This document shows positions 43,884-52,021 of a stretch of DNA of 64,000 nucleotides, piece by piece; within the stretch, counting starts at the first letter, position 1, and every line of letters begins with the position of its first letter. The translations under genes were made by a program, and so were the position numbers. The notes under the pieces are model-generated. The model ran no database searches, was not told the origin of the DNA, and was given only the letters and a program-made list of their open reading frames with translations. The DNA comes from G016756615 sp050958605 (GTDB lineage Bacteria > Pseudomonadota > Alphaproteobacteria > Rhizobiales > Rhizobiaceae): positions 992,001 through 1,056,000 of the forward strand of contig NZ_JBJHDO010000001.1 in the NCBI RefSeq assembly GCF_050958605.1, given 5' to 3'.

Positions 43884-44879
43884 TTACTGGCCGATCACCT
43901 GTGGCCGGTATTCCGCGAAGAGCCCGTCATGCGGAAACTTGCCGACATTCTCGGGCGTGACAAGCTGGGTGCCAGCGTCCACGAAGTCGGAAACTTTCCG
44001 ATCGGCCGCAGCTTCACGCGCGACCTGAATGGTCACGTCCCCGAGATACTGCGGATCGTTGAGGGCGGTCGCGATATAGTTGCTGCCGCTTTCCATGAGC
44101 TGCAGCGCTTCCGACAGACCGTCGACGCCGGCCACGAACACGTCCTTGCGGCCGTTCTCGGTCAGGACCTGCAGCGCGCCGAGCGCCATGTCGTCATTAT
44201 GGGCGTAGACGACTTTTACGTCCGAATTGGCCTGCAAAAGGTCCTGCATTGCAGTGACCGCGTTGGCTCGAATGTATTCCGCATATGGCCCCTGGACGAT
44301 CGTATGACCTGAGCCCTCGATAGCGGCATGGAAGCCGTCGCGGCGGTCCATCATGACCGCGCCGCCTGCGTCGCCCTGGATCTCGACGATCTTGGCACCT
44401 TTGACGCCTTCGTCAGCGAGCTTCTTCACGACCGCCTCGCCCACCAAACCGCCCATCTTCTTGTTGTCGCGGCCGACATGCGCCGTGACGCCCTCGCCAT
44501 TTATCGGGCGGTCGACGGTGATGACGGGGATGCCGGCAGCTGTGGCGGCTTCAAGCGACGGAACGACGGCATCCGGATTGACCGGATTGATGATCAGCGC
44601 GTCGACGCCCTGCGTGATGAGATCCTGAATGTCGTTGTTCTGCTTGGAAACATCTCCGTTGGCATCGAGGAAGATCAGCGTGTCGCCGCCGGCCTTCGCG
44701 GCCGCCTCGGCGCCATTGCGGAGTTGGACGTAGAAAGGTGACTGGAGCGTCACTTGGCTGAAGCCGATCTTGAGGCCTTCAGCCTGCGCGCTGGCCGGCG
44801 AAAAGCCGAGCACGGCGGCAATCGAAAGCGACGAAACGGCGAATGCAATACGGGTCAAGGCATTACGGCGGTCGAGCAT
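43884..44879 (-). CDS. Ribose-type ABC substrate-binding protein
   Basis: The 331-residue periplasmic receptor has an Arg-rich signal (MLDRRNALTRIAFAVSSLSI) with cleavage probably after ASAQA, and the Peripla_BP_4 fold: GFSQVTLQSPFYVQL, GVDALIINPVNPDAV, VYAHNDDMALGALQVL. It belongs with RbsB-type receptors. GGAGG lies six bases before the ATG used; the upstream frame extension overlaps the regulatory region and is not credible. It is the first gene of the leftward operon. Confidence 0.95.
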   Translation of the reverse strand: MLDRRNALTRIAFAVSSLSIAAVLGFSPASAQAEGLKIGFSQVTLQSPFYVQLRNGAEAAAKAGGDTLIFLDANGDVSKQNNDIQDLITQGVDALIINPVNPDAVVPSLEAATAAGIPVITVDRPINGEGVTAHVGRDNKKMGGLVGEAVVKKLADEGVKGAKIVEIQGDAGGAVMMDRRDGFHAAIEGSGHTIVQGPYAEYIRANAVTAMQDLLQANSDVKVVYAHNDDMALGALQVLTENGRKDVFVAGVDGLSEALQLMESGSNYIATALNDPQYLGDVTIQVAREAAADRKVSDFVDAGTQLVTPENVGKFPHDGLFAEYRPQVIGQ

Positions 44880-44910
44880 GGTTTCCTCCCAAGAGTTCGA
44901 TGAAACTTCC

Positions 44911-44935
44911 CAAATGTGCAGAGTTTTCACATTTG
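44911..44935 (-). promoter_or_regulatory. Palindromic operator of the sugar operon
   Basis: CAAATGTG and CACATTTG are a perfect 8-bp inverted repeat with a nine-base spacer, located just downstream of the predicted start of transcription. This is where a repressor would block initiation. The SorC-family regulator encoded in the operon is the natural candidate. Confidence 0.7.
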
Positions 44936-44942
44936 TGAGATC

Positions 44943-44972
44943 AAACTATTGGTAGAGATCGTCCGTTGTCAA
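44943..44972 (-). promoter_or_regulatory. Candidate promoter of the sugar operon
   Basis: Reading leftward, TTGACA (-35) is followed after 17 bases by ATAGTT or after 18 by TAGTTT (-10). The operator palindrome lies immediately downstream. Confidence 0.55.
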
Positions 44973-45222
44973 TAAGGCCAAGCTCGCGCGGCGATGGGAA
45001 GCGACGAGCAAGGGCGGACATCCTCATGATTATGCTAATGTTTTGTGGCTTCGACATTGTGGAGAACGGTCCAGCGTGGCTGGTCGTCATTCGGTGTGCC
45101 GTGGGATGGTTGGGTTTTCGGATGTCGCTGCTTTCGGGATGCAAGCGGACCCTTGCGAACTGCCGTGAAGGTTCCATGCGATTGCGGAACCACGCAGATC
45201 AAACCCAGCTAGGTCAGTATCG

Positions 45223-45252
45223 TTGACATAAATCGGATCCCGGCGCTTTATG
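45223..45252 (+). promoter_or_regulatory. Candidate promoter of the aminotransferase gene
   Basis: TTGACA (-35), 17-18 bases, then a TTTATG-like -10. Predicted transcription start is near 45258, at the edge of the palindrome. Confidence 0.5.
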
Positions 45253-45259
45253 CTGAGCG

Positions 45260-45297
45260 CCATCCCACGAGCGACGTGCACGTTGCTCATGGGATGG
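45260..45297 (+). repeat. 38-bp near-perfect palindrome at the predicted transcription start
   Basis: The arms run CCATCCCA, GAGC, and then a ten-base self-complementary centre ACGTGCACGT, followed by GCTC and TGGGATGG. Only two symmetric positions fail to pair (45268/45289 and 45273/45284, the latter G-T). It would form a long operator or, in RNA, a 5'-terminal hairpin ending about 14 bases before the ribosome site. Confidence 0.85.
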
Positions 45298-45320
45298 CTT
45301 GGTTAGGCAAGGAGAAGATT

Positions 45321-46547
45321 GTGTCGACCTGGGAAGAAAAATATGCGGCACGTGCTGTGCGCATGCGTGCGTCGGAGATACGGGAACTGCTGAAGCTGCT
45401 CGATCAGCCGCATATCATCTCCTTCGCCGGCGGCATTCCCGATCCCGCGCTCTTCCCTAACGACTCCTTTCGAGAAGCCTACGAGAACGTCCTTTCGGGG
45501 GAAGGGGCGGGAGCGGCTCTGCAGTACTCGGTCAGCGAAGGCTATCTGCCGCTCCGGGCATGGCTGGTTGATCACATGGGTTCGCTCGGTGTTCCCTGTG
45601 CGCCCGAGAACGTCATGATCGTTTCCGGGTCGCAGCAGGCGCTCGACTATCTCGGCAAGCTGTTCCTGTCCCCCGGCGACACGGCGCTTGTCGCGCGGCC
45701 GACCTATCTCGGAGCCCTCCAGGCATTCAACGCCTATGAGCCCCGTTACGACCGGCTCGCGCCGGAAGGCAACAACATGACCCCCCAAGCTTATCGGGAT
45801 GCTGCCGAGAAGGCGGGCGGGCGCGTCGCGCTGGCCTATCTCACACCGGAATTCTCCAACCCGACCGGCGAGACCATCGATCGCGCGGCGCGCGAACGCC
45901 TGCTCGATTTGACTGACGAATTGGATATTCCGCTGATCGAGGATGCCGCCTATCAGGCGCTGCGCTACGATGGCGATCCGGTGCCGCCCATCCTCGCGCT
46001 CGACGTCGAGCGCAGCGGTGGCATCGACAACACCCGCACGATCTATTGCGGCACGTTCTCCAAAACCCTGTCGCCGGGCCTGCGCATGGGCTGGATCTGC
46101 GGCGCCGCGCCGGTTATCCGCAAATTGGTCCTGATGAAACAGGCGTCGGACCTGCACAGCCCGACGATCAACCAGGCCGTCATGCACGACGTCGCGCTGC
46201 GCCACTACGACTCCCACACGGCGATGCTGCGCGACGCCTATCGTCGTCGGCGCGACCTCCTGCTGCAGGCGCTGGAAAGACACATGCCGGAAGGCACGAG
46301 TTGGACCAAGCCCGAGGGCGGCATGTTCATATGGGTCACCTTGCCCGAGGGCATGGACGGCGGGGCGCTCCTTGCCCGCGCCATCGAAACCGAACATGTC
46401 GCCTTCGTACCCGGGCAGGCCTTCCACGCCGATGGTTCGGGTGCCAATACCATCCGCCTCAGTTTTTCTCTGGCCGACGAGACCGCCGCGGAAGAAGGGA
46501 TGACCCGGCTCGGGCGACTGATCCGGCGAGAAGCTTCCGGCCGCTAA
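45321..46547 (+). CDS. PLP-dependent aminotransferase (class I, 2-aminoadipate/MocR-like catalytic domain)
   Basis: The ~408-residue fold-type I enzyme has the PLP lysine in YCGTFSKTLSPGLRMGW, the aspartate and tyrosine region LIEDAAYQALRYDG, and LTPEFSNPTGET. It lacks the GntR domain of MocR regulators. Relatives include LysN (2-aminoadipate) and valine-pyruvate type transaminases, so the amino acid substrate is not certain. The start is GTG with GGAG six bases upstream. Upstream in-frame codons pass through the palindrome and are not credible. Confidence 0.9.
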   Translation: MSTWEEKYAARAVRMRASEIRELLKLLDQPHIISFAGGIPDPALFPNDSFREAYENVLSGEGAGAALQYSVSEGYLPLRAWLVDHMGSLGVPCAPENVMIVSGSQQALDYLGKLFLSPGDTALVARPTYLGALQAFNAYEPRYDRLAPEGNNMTPQAYRDAAEKAGGRVALAYLTPEFSNPTGETIDRAARERLLDLTDELDIPLIEDAAYQALRYDGDPVPPILALDVERSGGIDNTRTIYCGTFSKTLSPGLRMGWICGAAPVIRKLVLMKQASDLHSPTINQAVMHDVALRHYDSHTAMLRDAYRRRRDLLLQALERHMPEGTSWTKPEGGMFIWVTLPEGMDGGALLARAIETEHVAFVPGQAFHADGSGANTIRLSFSLADETAAEEGMTRLGRLIRREASGR

Positions 46548-46669
46548 CTCTCCCGCTAAGCCTCGGCCTGCCAGAGCGAATAGAGGCAGTTCTACGGCAG
46601 CGGGAGTAGCTTAGCTCGCAGCAAAATACGTCATCAGGTTTCGTCTCCCGATTGCCACGAGAGAATGGC

Positions 46670-47506
46670 TCAGCAGGACGCTACCAAATCGGCAAGACGC
46701 TGGCCGAGTGGGCGCCGCGCATCGGCCAGGTCGAGAACGATTGTAAGATGGTTCAGCCCGGCCTCGTTCCTGTTTTCAGAGGCCTGTGCGTGGCGCGTCA
46801 ACTGCTCGACCAGCCGCTGGGCTTGATCGTGGAACGGAGGGGTTTCCTTTTCCCCTCGGGCGATGATGCGAAGCGGACCCGCATGCTGCGTCGCAGTCAG
46901 GGGCGACCAGGCCGCTGCTTCATCGGGGCGCATCTTCGCCTCTTCCTTAAGGAAGCTGGCGGGAATGCCCGACAGGTCATAGATCCCGCTGACTAGCAGC
47001 ATTCCTTTCAGATCCGGCAGGTCGGGACTTGTGGTCTCATCCGCTCCGGTGGAGGCGAGATACGAGGCCAGGTGGGCTCCGGCGGAGTGGCCGCTGGCGG
47101 TAAACCGGGCCGGATCCATGCCCAGGGCAGGGGCGATTGACAGCAGATGACGGGCAGCCGCCCGCACCTGCGCGACTATGGCGGCAAGGCGGGTGTCGGG
47201 CATCAACTCATAGGTGACGATAGCGGCGACGCCGCCCGCCTCCAGAACCGGGGCCGCGACCAAACGGTGATCTTCTTTGTTGCCTGATCGCCAATAGCCG
47301 CCATGGATGAACATATGGAGGGGCGCACCCGTGGCTGAGTTGGAGGGAAACAGGATGTCCATTCGCTCTCGCGTACCGGGACCATAGGGTACGTCGACTT
47401 TCATGGTCACCTGCGCTGCCAGTTCGCGCGATCGCGCAGCGGTTTCGGCCATGATCTCGTCGAAATCCGGAATGAAGTCGCGGTTTCGATAAAAGTCCTT
47501 GTCCAT
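46670..47506 (-). CDS. Alpha/beta hydrolase, kynurenine formamidase-like
   Basis: The 278-residue hydrolase has the HGGYW oxyanion motif (MFIHGGYWRSGNKEDH), the nucleophile elbow GHSAGAHLA, and a C-terminal His in LNHLTIV, as in arylformamidase-like and esterase/lactonase relatives. No signal peptide. It is last of the leftward four-gene operon and begins 15 bases after the aldehyde dehydrogenase stop. A lactone or ester may be its substrate in the pathway; this is a guess. Confidence 0.88.
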   Translation of the reverse strand: MDKDFYRNRDFIPDFDEIMAETAARSRELAAQVTMKVDVPYGPGTRERMDILFPSNSATGAPLHMFIHGGYWRSGNKEDHRLVAAPVLEAGGVAAIVTYELMPDTRLAAIVAQVRAAARHLLSIAPALGMDPARFTASGHSAGAHLASYLASTGADETTSPDLPDLKGMLLVSGIYDLSGIPASFLKEEAKMRPDEAAAWSPLTATQHAGPLRIIARGEKETPPFHDQAQRLVEQLTRHAQASENRNEAGLNHLTIVLDLADARRPLGQRLADLVASC

Positions 47507-47521
47507 CCTGCTTCCCTTGCG

Positions 47522-48985
47522 TCAGAAATTCACCGCGAAATATTTCGGCTCCATGAACTCGAGGATGCCGCTCACGCCACCCTCGCGTCCCAATCCGCTT
47601 TGTTTGGCACCACCGAACGGTGCGGCCGGATCTGACATCAGGCCGCGATTGATGGCAATCATGCCGCTTTCGATACCCCTGCCAACCCGCAATGCGCGCG
47701 AGAGATCGCGGGAATAGACGTAGGCGGCCAAGCCGTATTCGGTGTTGTTCGCAAGTCTTATCGCCTCCTCCTCCGTTTCGAAGCGATACACCGGAGCGAC
47801 GGGACCGAAAATTTCTTCATGGGCGATTTCGGCATCGGTCGGCACGTTCTCCAGCACGGTCGGGGGATAGAAATAGCCGTTGCCCGACAGGGGAGATCCC
47901 CCGGTTCGAACCTTGGCCCCGCGCGAGATCGCCTCGCTCACCAGACGATCGATTTTCGACACGGCCTTCGTCGTGATCATCGGACCCACCTGCGTGGCCG
48001 GATCAATCCCGGGGCCGACCTTCAGCGCTTCCATCCGTTTCGTCAGGCCCGCGACAAAGGTATCGTGGATTCCCGCCTGTACGTAGAACCGATTCGCCGC
48101 AGTGCAGGCCTCCCCCGCATTGCGCATCTTGGCGATCATCGCACCATCGAGCGCGGCCTCCAGATCGGCATCGTCGAAGACGAGGAAGGGCGCGTTGCCG
48201 CCGAGTTCCATCGAACAGGAGACTACAGTCCTCGCTGCCTCGGCCAGCAGAATTCGGCCGACCCCCGTCGACCCGGTGAATGATAGTTTCCGCACGCGCG
48301 GATCGTCGAGCATGGCGGAGACGACAGGGCCCGGCTTGGAGGTGGTCAGGACGTTGACGACGCCCGGCGGTACGCCGGCCTCGGCGCCGAGGCGGGCCAT
48401 GGCATAGGCGGTTAGGGGCGTCTCGGAGGCGGGTTTCAGGATCACCGTGCAACCCGCTGCCAATGCGGGACCGATTTTGCGAGTGGCCATTGCAGCGGGA
48501 AAGTTCCACGGCGTGATCAGAACCGAGATTCCAATCGGATCGTGATCGACAAGAATATGGTTGGCACCCGAAGGAGCGTGGCGAAACTCGCCGGGGACGC
48601 GCACCGCTTCCTCGGCATACCAGCGGAAGAATTCGGCGGCATAGGCTAACTCTCCGCGCGCATCGGGCAGGGCCTTGCCGTTCTCCAGAGAGACGAGCAC
48701 GGCGAGTTCCTCCGAATGATCGGTCATTAGCGAGAACCAGCGACGCAGGATTTCGGCGCGCTGCCGCGGGGAGGTGGTGCGCCAACCCGCCGCCGCCGCT
48801 TCCGCCGCGTCGACAGCACGAAGCGCATCCTCGATCGAGGCATCGGGCACCTCGGCTATCACCTTGGCGGTCGAAGGGTCCACGATCGGTATCCCCGAAC
48901 CGGGCAGCCATGCGCCGCCGATGTAGAGGCCGTGACTGTGAAGCGACGGATCGGCGTAGTTGGCGTCGCGGGGGTGGAGATTCAT
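47522..48985 (-). CDS. NAD(P)-dependent succinate-semialdehyde-type dehydrogenase
   Basis: The 487-residue ALDH has WNFPAAMATRK, FTGSTGVG, Glu in MELGGNAPF, and the catalytic Cys in NAGEACTAANRF, the GabD pattern. SSADH oxidises succinate semialdehyde to succinate; close relatives take glutarate or malonate semialdehyde. Standing next to an iron-type alcohol dehydrogenase, it could finish oxidation of a 4-hydroxy acid such as 4-hydroxybutyrate. AGGA lies eight bases before the ATG. The gene symbol gabD is avoided because the context is not GABA. Confidence 0.9.
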   Translation of the reverse strand: MNLHPRDANYADPSLHSHGLYIGGAWLPGSGIPIVDPSTAKVIAEVPDASIEDALRAVDAAEAAAAGWRTTSPRQRAEILRRWFSLMTDHSEELAVLVSLENGKALPDARGELAYAAEFFRWYAEEAVRVPGEFRHAPSGANHILVDHDPIGISVLITPWNFPAAMATRKIGPALAAGCTVILKPASETPLTAYAMARLGAEAGVPPGVVNVLTTSKPGPVVSAMLDDPRVRKLSFTGSTGVGRILLAEAARTVVSCSMELGGNAPFLVFDDADLEAALDGAMIAKMRNAGEACTAANRFYVQAGIHDTFVAGLTKRMEALKVGPGIDPATQVGPMITTKAVSKIDRLVSEAISRGAKVRTGGSPLSGNGYFYPPTVLENVPTDAEIAHEEIFGPVAPVYRFETEEEAIRLANNTEYGLAAYVYSRDLSRALRVGRGIESGMIAINRGLMSDPAAPFGGAKQSGLGREGGVSGILEFMEPKYFAVNF

Positions 48986-49002
48986 CGAATAGGTCCTTCC
49001 GG

Positions 49003-50202
49003 TTACTGGATCAGGCTGTGGTCGCCAGTGAAGGCGGCCTGCAACAGGCGGGTCATGCCCTCCCGGTCGATAGGGCGGGGGTTGTTCTGGATCAGCCGTT
49101 CGATCCCGCAGGACTGCTCGGCGACCCAGTCGAGCCGGTCCTCGGCGAGGCCCAACGCCTTCAGCGTCGGTGGGATGCCTATGCGGGCGAAAAGGGCAGC
49201 TGTAGCGGGAATGACCTCATCGACGGATCCGAGCCCTGTCACGGCGGCGATCTGCGCAAGCTCCGTCTTGATGGTGGGGCGGTTCCACTCCATGACCCAG
49301 GGCATCAGGCAGGCCACGCCCGCGCCATGAGCCGTATGGGTCAGCGTGCCCACCGGATATTGGATCGCATGGGCCGCGGCCGTTCCCGCAACACCGAAGG
49401 CAAGGCCGGCGAACATGGATCCCTGCATCACCTTGCTCCGCGCTTCCATGTTGCCACCATCCCGGCAGGCGATCTCCAGCCCTTGCCACAAATGCGCGAT
49501 CGCGATCAGTGCAAACTGGTCCGAGATAGCATTCTTGCCTATGAACACCCGTTCCTGAGTCAGCGTGGCGGTGGTTGGGCGGCGGGTAGCGGTGAAGGCC
49601 TCGATGGCGTGAGTCAGCGCGTCGGCTCCGGCGATTGCCGTCAACCCCGTGGGGCAAGTCAGTGTCAGTTCCGGGTCGCAGATCGCTGCGGCGGGGATCA
49701 GGTACGGGCTGGAAATGCCAACCTTCAGGCTACGCTCGGCGTCCGAAAGGACGGCGACAGGCGTGACCTCCGATCCGGTCCCGGCGGTGGTCGGAATTGC
49801 GATCAGGGGCAGGATCGGGCCGGGCACCTTGAGTTCGCCGTAGTAGTCCTGCGGCCTGCCGCCATGCGTCAGCAAGAGCGCCATGCACTTCGCCATGTCG
49901 AGGCAGGAGCCGCCGCCGATTCCGATCACCAGATCGGGAGCAAAGCCTGTCGCGGCCTCCGCGGTGGCGATGACGGCGTCGACCGGCACGTCCGGCGGCG
50001 TGCCGCTTTCGACGTGGACGGATAGACCCGCCCGGTCCAGGTCCGCGATCATGGCGAGGAAGTCACCATCCGCCGCCATCCTTGCATCAGTGACGACCAA
50101 CGCCCGGTTCCCCAGGCGCGAGGCGACAAGGCCAAGCGCCTTTCGTTGGCCGGCACCGAAGATGATCTCGCGCGGCGCTCTGATCGTGCCGAATTGCTGC
50201 AT
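49003..50202 (-). CDS. Iron-containing alcohol dehydrogenase
   Basis: The ~399-residue group III dehydrogenase begins MQQFGTIRAPREIIFGAGQ and contains GGGSCLDMAKCMA, AIPTTAGTGSEVTP, and a His cluster (DALTHAIEAF, HAIQYPVGTLTHTAHG) that binds iron or zinc. Relatives oxidise 4-hydroxybutyrate, 1,3-propanediol, ethanol or maleylacetate. GGAGG nine bases ahead decides the start; the frame extension to 50223 overlaps nothing useful. It lies 17 bases upstream of the semialdehyde dehydrogenase, a pairing that suggests alcohol to acid in two steps. Confidence 0.93.
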   Translation of the reverse strand: MQQFGTIRAPREIIFGAGQRKALGLVASRLGNRALVVTDARMAADGDFLAMIADLDRAGLSVHVESGTPPDVPVDAVIATAEAATGFAPDLVIGIGGGSCLDMAKCMALLLTHGGRPQDYYGELKVPGPILPLIAIPTTAGTGSEVTPVAVLSDAERSLKVGISSPYLIPAAAICDPELTLTCPTGLTAIAGADALTHAIEAFTATRRPTTATLTQERVFIGKNAISDQFALIAIAHLWQGLEIACRDGGNMEARSKVMQGSMFAGLAFGVAGTAAAHAIQYPVGTLTHTAHGAGVACLMPWVMEWNRPTIKTELAQIAAVTGLGSVDEVIPATAALFARIGIPPTLKALGLAEDRLDWVAEQSCGIERLIQNNPRPIDREGMTRLLQAAFTGDHSLIQ

Positions 50203-50224
50203 ATTTGGTATCCTCCAGTTCAAG

Positions 50225-51229
50225 TCAGGCGGGCTGCAAGGTCCGCAGTTCGTTCAACAAGGCTTCGGGTACGTCGATTCCGTCGCGTAGTGTGGCGGAA
50301 CGCCGCGTGCGCATCCCATCGCCGGGAACCGCTATCGGCCGATTGATGTCGACCGGGCGCGAGCACCTCAGCGCGTCGAGATAGGCGGCAAGCCGGGTTA
50401 TGGTTCGTTCGTCCGCACCGGGATCGATCAGGATCAGCACGTCGCCTTTGTTGGCCGGGTGCGTCGTGTCGAGCGTGCCATGAATCTCGGGTGCGAGGTC
50501 GGAGCCCGCCAGCGCGGCCACCAGCAGTTCGAAGGCCAACCCGAGGCCGTAGCCCTTGGCATCGCCGAAGGGGGCGATCGCCCCTGACTTTGCGGCTTCG
50601 GCGTCTGTGGTCGGGTTGCCATCCACATCGACTGCCCATCCTTGCAGCAGGCTCTCACCACGCAGGGCGTAGTTGTGGATCTTGCCCATGGAGACGAGGC
50701 TCGTCGCCAGATCCAGTACGAAGGGCGTCTCGCCGGTAGGAATACCTATGGCGATGGGATTGGTGCCCAGCATCGCCTCCGTGCCCCCAAAGGGATGAAC
50801 CAACGCCTCGCTCGTCGAAAGCAAGATGCCGATCAGCCCACGCCGCGCCGCCTGTTCGGCGTAGTAGGCCAACATTCCGATGTGGTTCGCATCGCGAATC
50901 GCGGCGAGAGCAAGGCCCGAATTCTCAATTGCCGGTAAAAGCGCCTCAAGCGCGCTCATCACGGCGACCGGTCCCAAGGCGCGCTGGCCGTCGACCTGCA
51001 GCAGAGCGTGCCCACGCCATCGATGCGTTCCCGTCGCGAACGGATTGGCCAGGCCACGGTCGATGCGCGCGAGCAGTCGTGGTAGGCGCTGAAGCCCATG
51101 CGAAGGCAGGCCGCGCAGTTCGGCTTCGATCAACAGATCAGCCTGTAGCCAAGCCACCTTCGGTGGCGCGCCACGCTCCTCCAGCAAGCCGGTAGCCAGC
51201 CTTCTCAGATCGGATTCAGCGACCCGCAT
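50225..51229 (-). CDS. Ldh-family (malate/L-sulfolactate type) NAD(P)-dependent oxidoreductase
   Basis: The ~334-residue protein matches the Ldh_2 family, distinct from classical lactate dehydrogenases: ELRGLPSHGLQRLPRL, IRDANHIGMLAYYAE, PFGGTEAMLGTNPIAIGIP, and GDAKGYGLGLAFELLV. Members reduce or oxidise 2-keto acids or 2-hydroxy acids (malate, ureidoglycolate, 2,3-diketogulonate, delta-piperidine carboxylate). The start MRVAESDLRRLA is used; the open frame upstream lies in the operator region. It is first in the leftward operon and divergent from the GntR gene. Confidence 0.92.
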   Translation of the reverse strand: MRVAESDLRRLATGLLEERGAPPKVAWLQADLLIEAELRGLPSHGLQRLPRLLARIDRGLANPFATGTHRWRGHALLQVDGQRALGPVAVMSALEALLPAIENSGLALAAIRDANHIGMLAYYAEQAARRGLIGILLSTSEALVHPFGGTEAMLGTNPIAIGIPTGETPFVLDLATSLVSMGKIHNYALRGESLLQGWAVDVDGNPTTDAEAAKSGAIAPFGDAKGYGLGLAFELLVAALAGSDLAPEIHGTLDTTHPANKGDVLILIDPGADERTITRLAAYLDALRCSRPVDINRPIAVPGDGMRTRRSATLRDGIDVPEALLNELRTLQPA

Positions 51230-51246
51230 CGGAAATCCTATTTCAA

Positions 51247-51287
51247 ATCGTATATGATATTGTGTTTGACATTCGATATCGTATTTG
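51247..51287 (+). promoter_or_regulatory. GntR-type operator pair in the divergent promoter
   Basis: ATCGTATATG and ATCGTATTTG are direct repeats beginning 31 bases apart, about three helical turns, and the second overlaps the palindrome CGATATCG. A TTGACA hexamer at 51266-51271 sits between them, so bound regulator would cover the promoters on both sides. The GTAT core resembles FadR/VanR-class GntR sites. Confidence 0.6.
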
Positions 51288-51331
51288 CAATTCATTCGGC
51301 CGTGTCAAGTCGAAGATGCGAGGATGAATTG

Positions 51332-52021
51332 ATGGGAGCCGCTGCGGAGCGTGACGGGAGCAAAGCCGCCATGGTGCGTCCAGCAAGCGTCGTGGACGGC
51401 GTCTATGACAACGTCTACGAGCGCCTGATGTCGCTGGAGATCGCGCCGGGTGCGCGCATCCCGATCGATGTGATCGCCCGCGATCTGAATGTCTCGCAGA
51501 CACCAGTGCGCGAGGCGCTCTCGCGGCTGGAGCGCGAAGGCCTGGTGCGCAAGGCGCATCTGATCGGATACAGTGCCGCACCGCAGTTGACGCGCAAGCA
51601 GTTTGACGATCTTTACACCTTCCGCCTGCTGCTCGAGCCCGAAGGGGCGCGACTGGCAACTCTGAATATGACGCCGGTCGCGCTGAAGGCGCTGGAGGAG
51701 ACTGCCGCCGACATGGGGCGTGGGGCGCCGCCGGTGGATCGCACCAGCCGCTACTCGCGCTTTGCGCGCGCCGATGCGCATTTCCACGACGAGATCCTCA
51801 AGATCGCCGGGAATGAGGTAATACGCTCGACCCTGTTCAACCAGCATGTGCATCTGCACATCTTCCGCCTGATGTTCCATAGCCGCGTCACACAAGAAGC
51901 GCTGGAAGAACATGAAAACCTGCTCGCCGCCTTCCGCGCGGGCGATGCCGCAGCGGCCGAGAACGCGATGCGCGCACATATCTCACGCTCGCGTGACCGG
52001 CTGCTCGCCGCCTTCGAATGA
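51332..52021 (+). CDS. GntR-family (FCD domain) transcriptional regulator
   Basis: The ~229-residue regulator has an N-terminal winged helix (VYERLMSLEIAPGARIP, LNVSQTPVREALSRLEREGLV) and a C-terminal all-helical FCD domain with metal-binding His residues (ADAHFHDEIL, and HLHIFRLMF). Such proteins sense organic acids. The start MGAAAERDGS has GAGG eight bases upstream; the frame runs on to 51254 through the operator. Its 3' end overlaps the ABC ATPase gene by four bases. It very probably controls both divergent operons. Confidence 0.93.
   Translation: MGAAAERDGSKAAMVRPASVVDGVYDNVYERLMSLEIAPGARIPIDVIARDLNVSQTPVREALSRLEREGLVRKAHLIGYSAAPQLTRKQFDDLYTFRLLLEPEGARLATLNMTPVALKALEETAADMGRGAPPVDRTSRYSRFARADAHFHDEILKIAGNEVIRSTLFNQHVHLHIFRLMFHSRVTQEALEEHENLLAAFRAGDAAAAENAMRAHISRSRDRLLAAFE

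Larger units (their letters stand above)
44880..45320 (+). other. Divergent regulatory region between sugar operon and aminotransferase
   Basis: About 441 bases separate the two divergent start codons and hold no gene. It contains a leftward promoter and operator (44911-44972), a rightward promoter (45223-45252) and a 38-bp palindrome (45260-45297). TGGGATGG, the outer arm of that palindrome, recurs at 45102-45109, 188 bases upstream. Confidence 0.7.

Noticed and set aside
45303..46427. 374-codon open frame on the minus strand
   Set aside because: It is antisense to the aminotransferase, whose PLP site is intact.
46548..46669. Inverted arms CTCCCGCT/AGCGGGAG after the aminotransferase
   Set aside because: The arms are over 40 bases apart with competing internal pairings and no U-run, so a terminator could not be supported.
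48910..50025. 371-codon open frame on the plus strand
   Set aside because: It is antisense to the iron alcohol dehydrogenase and is Arg/Gly-rich without a domain.
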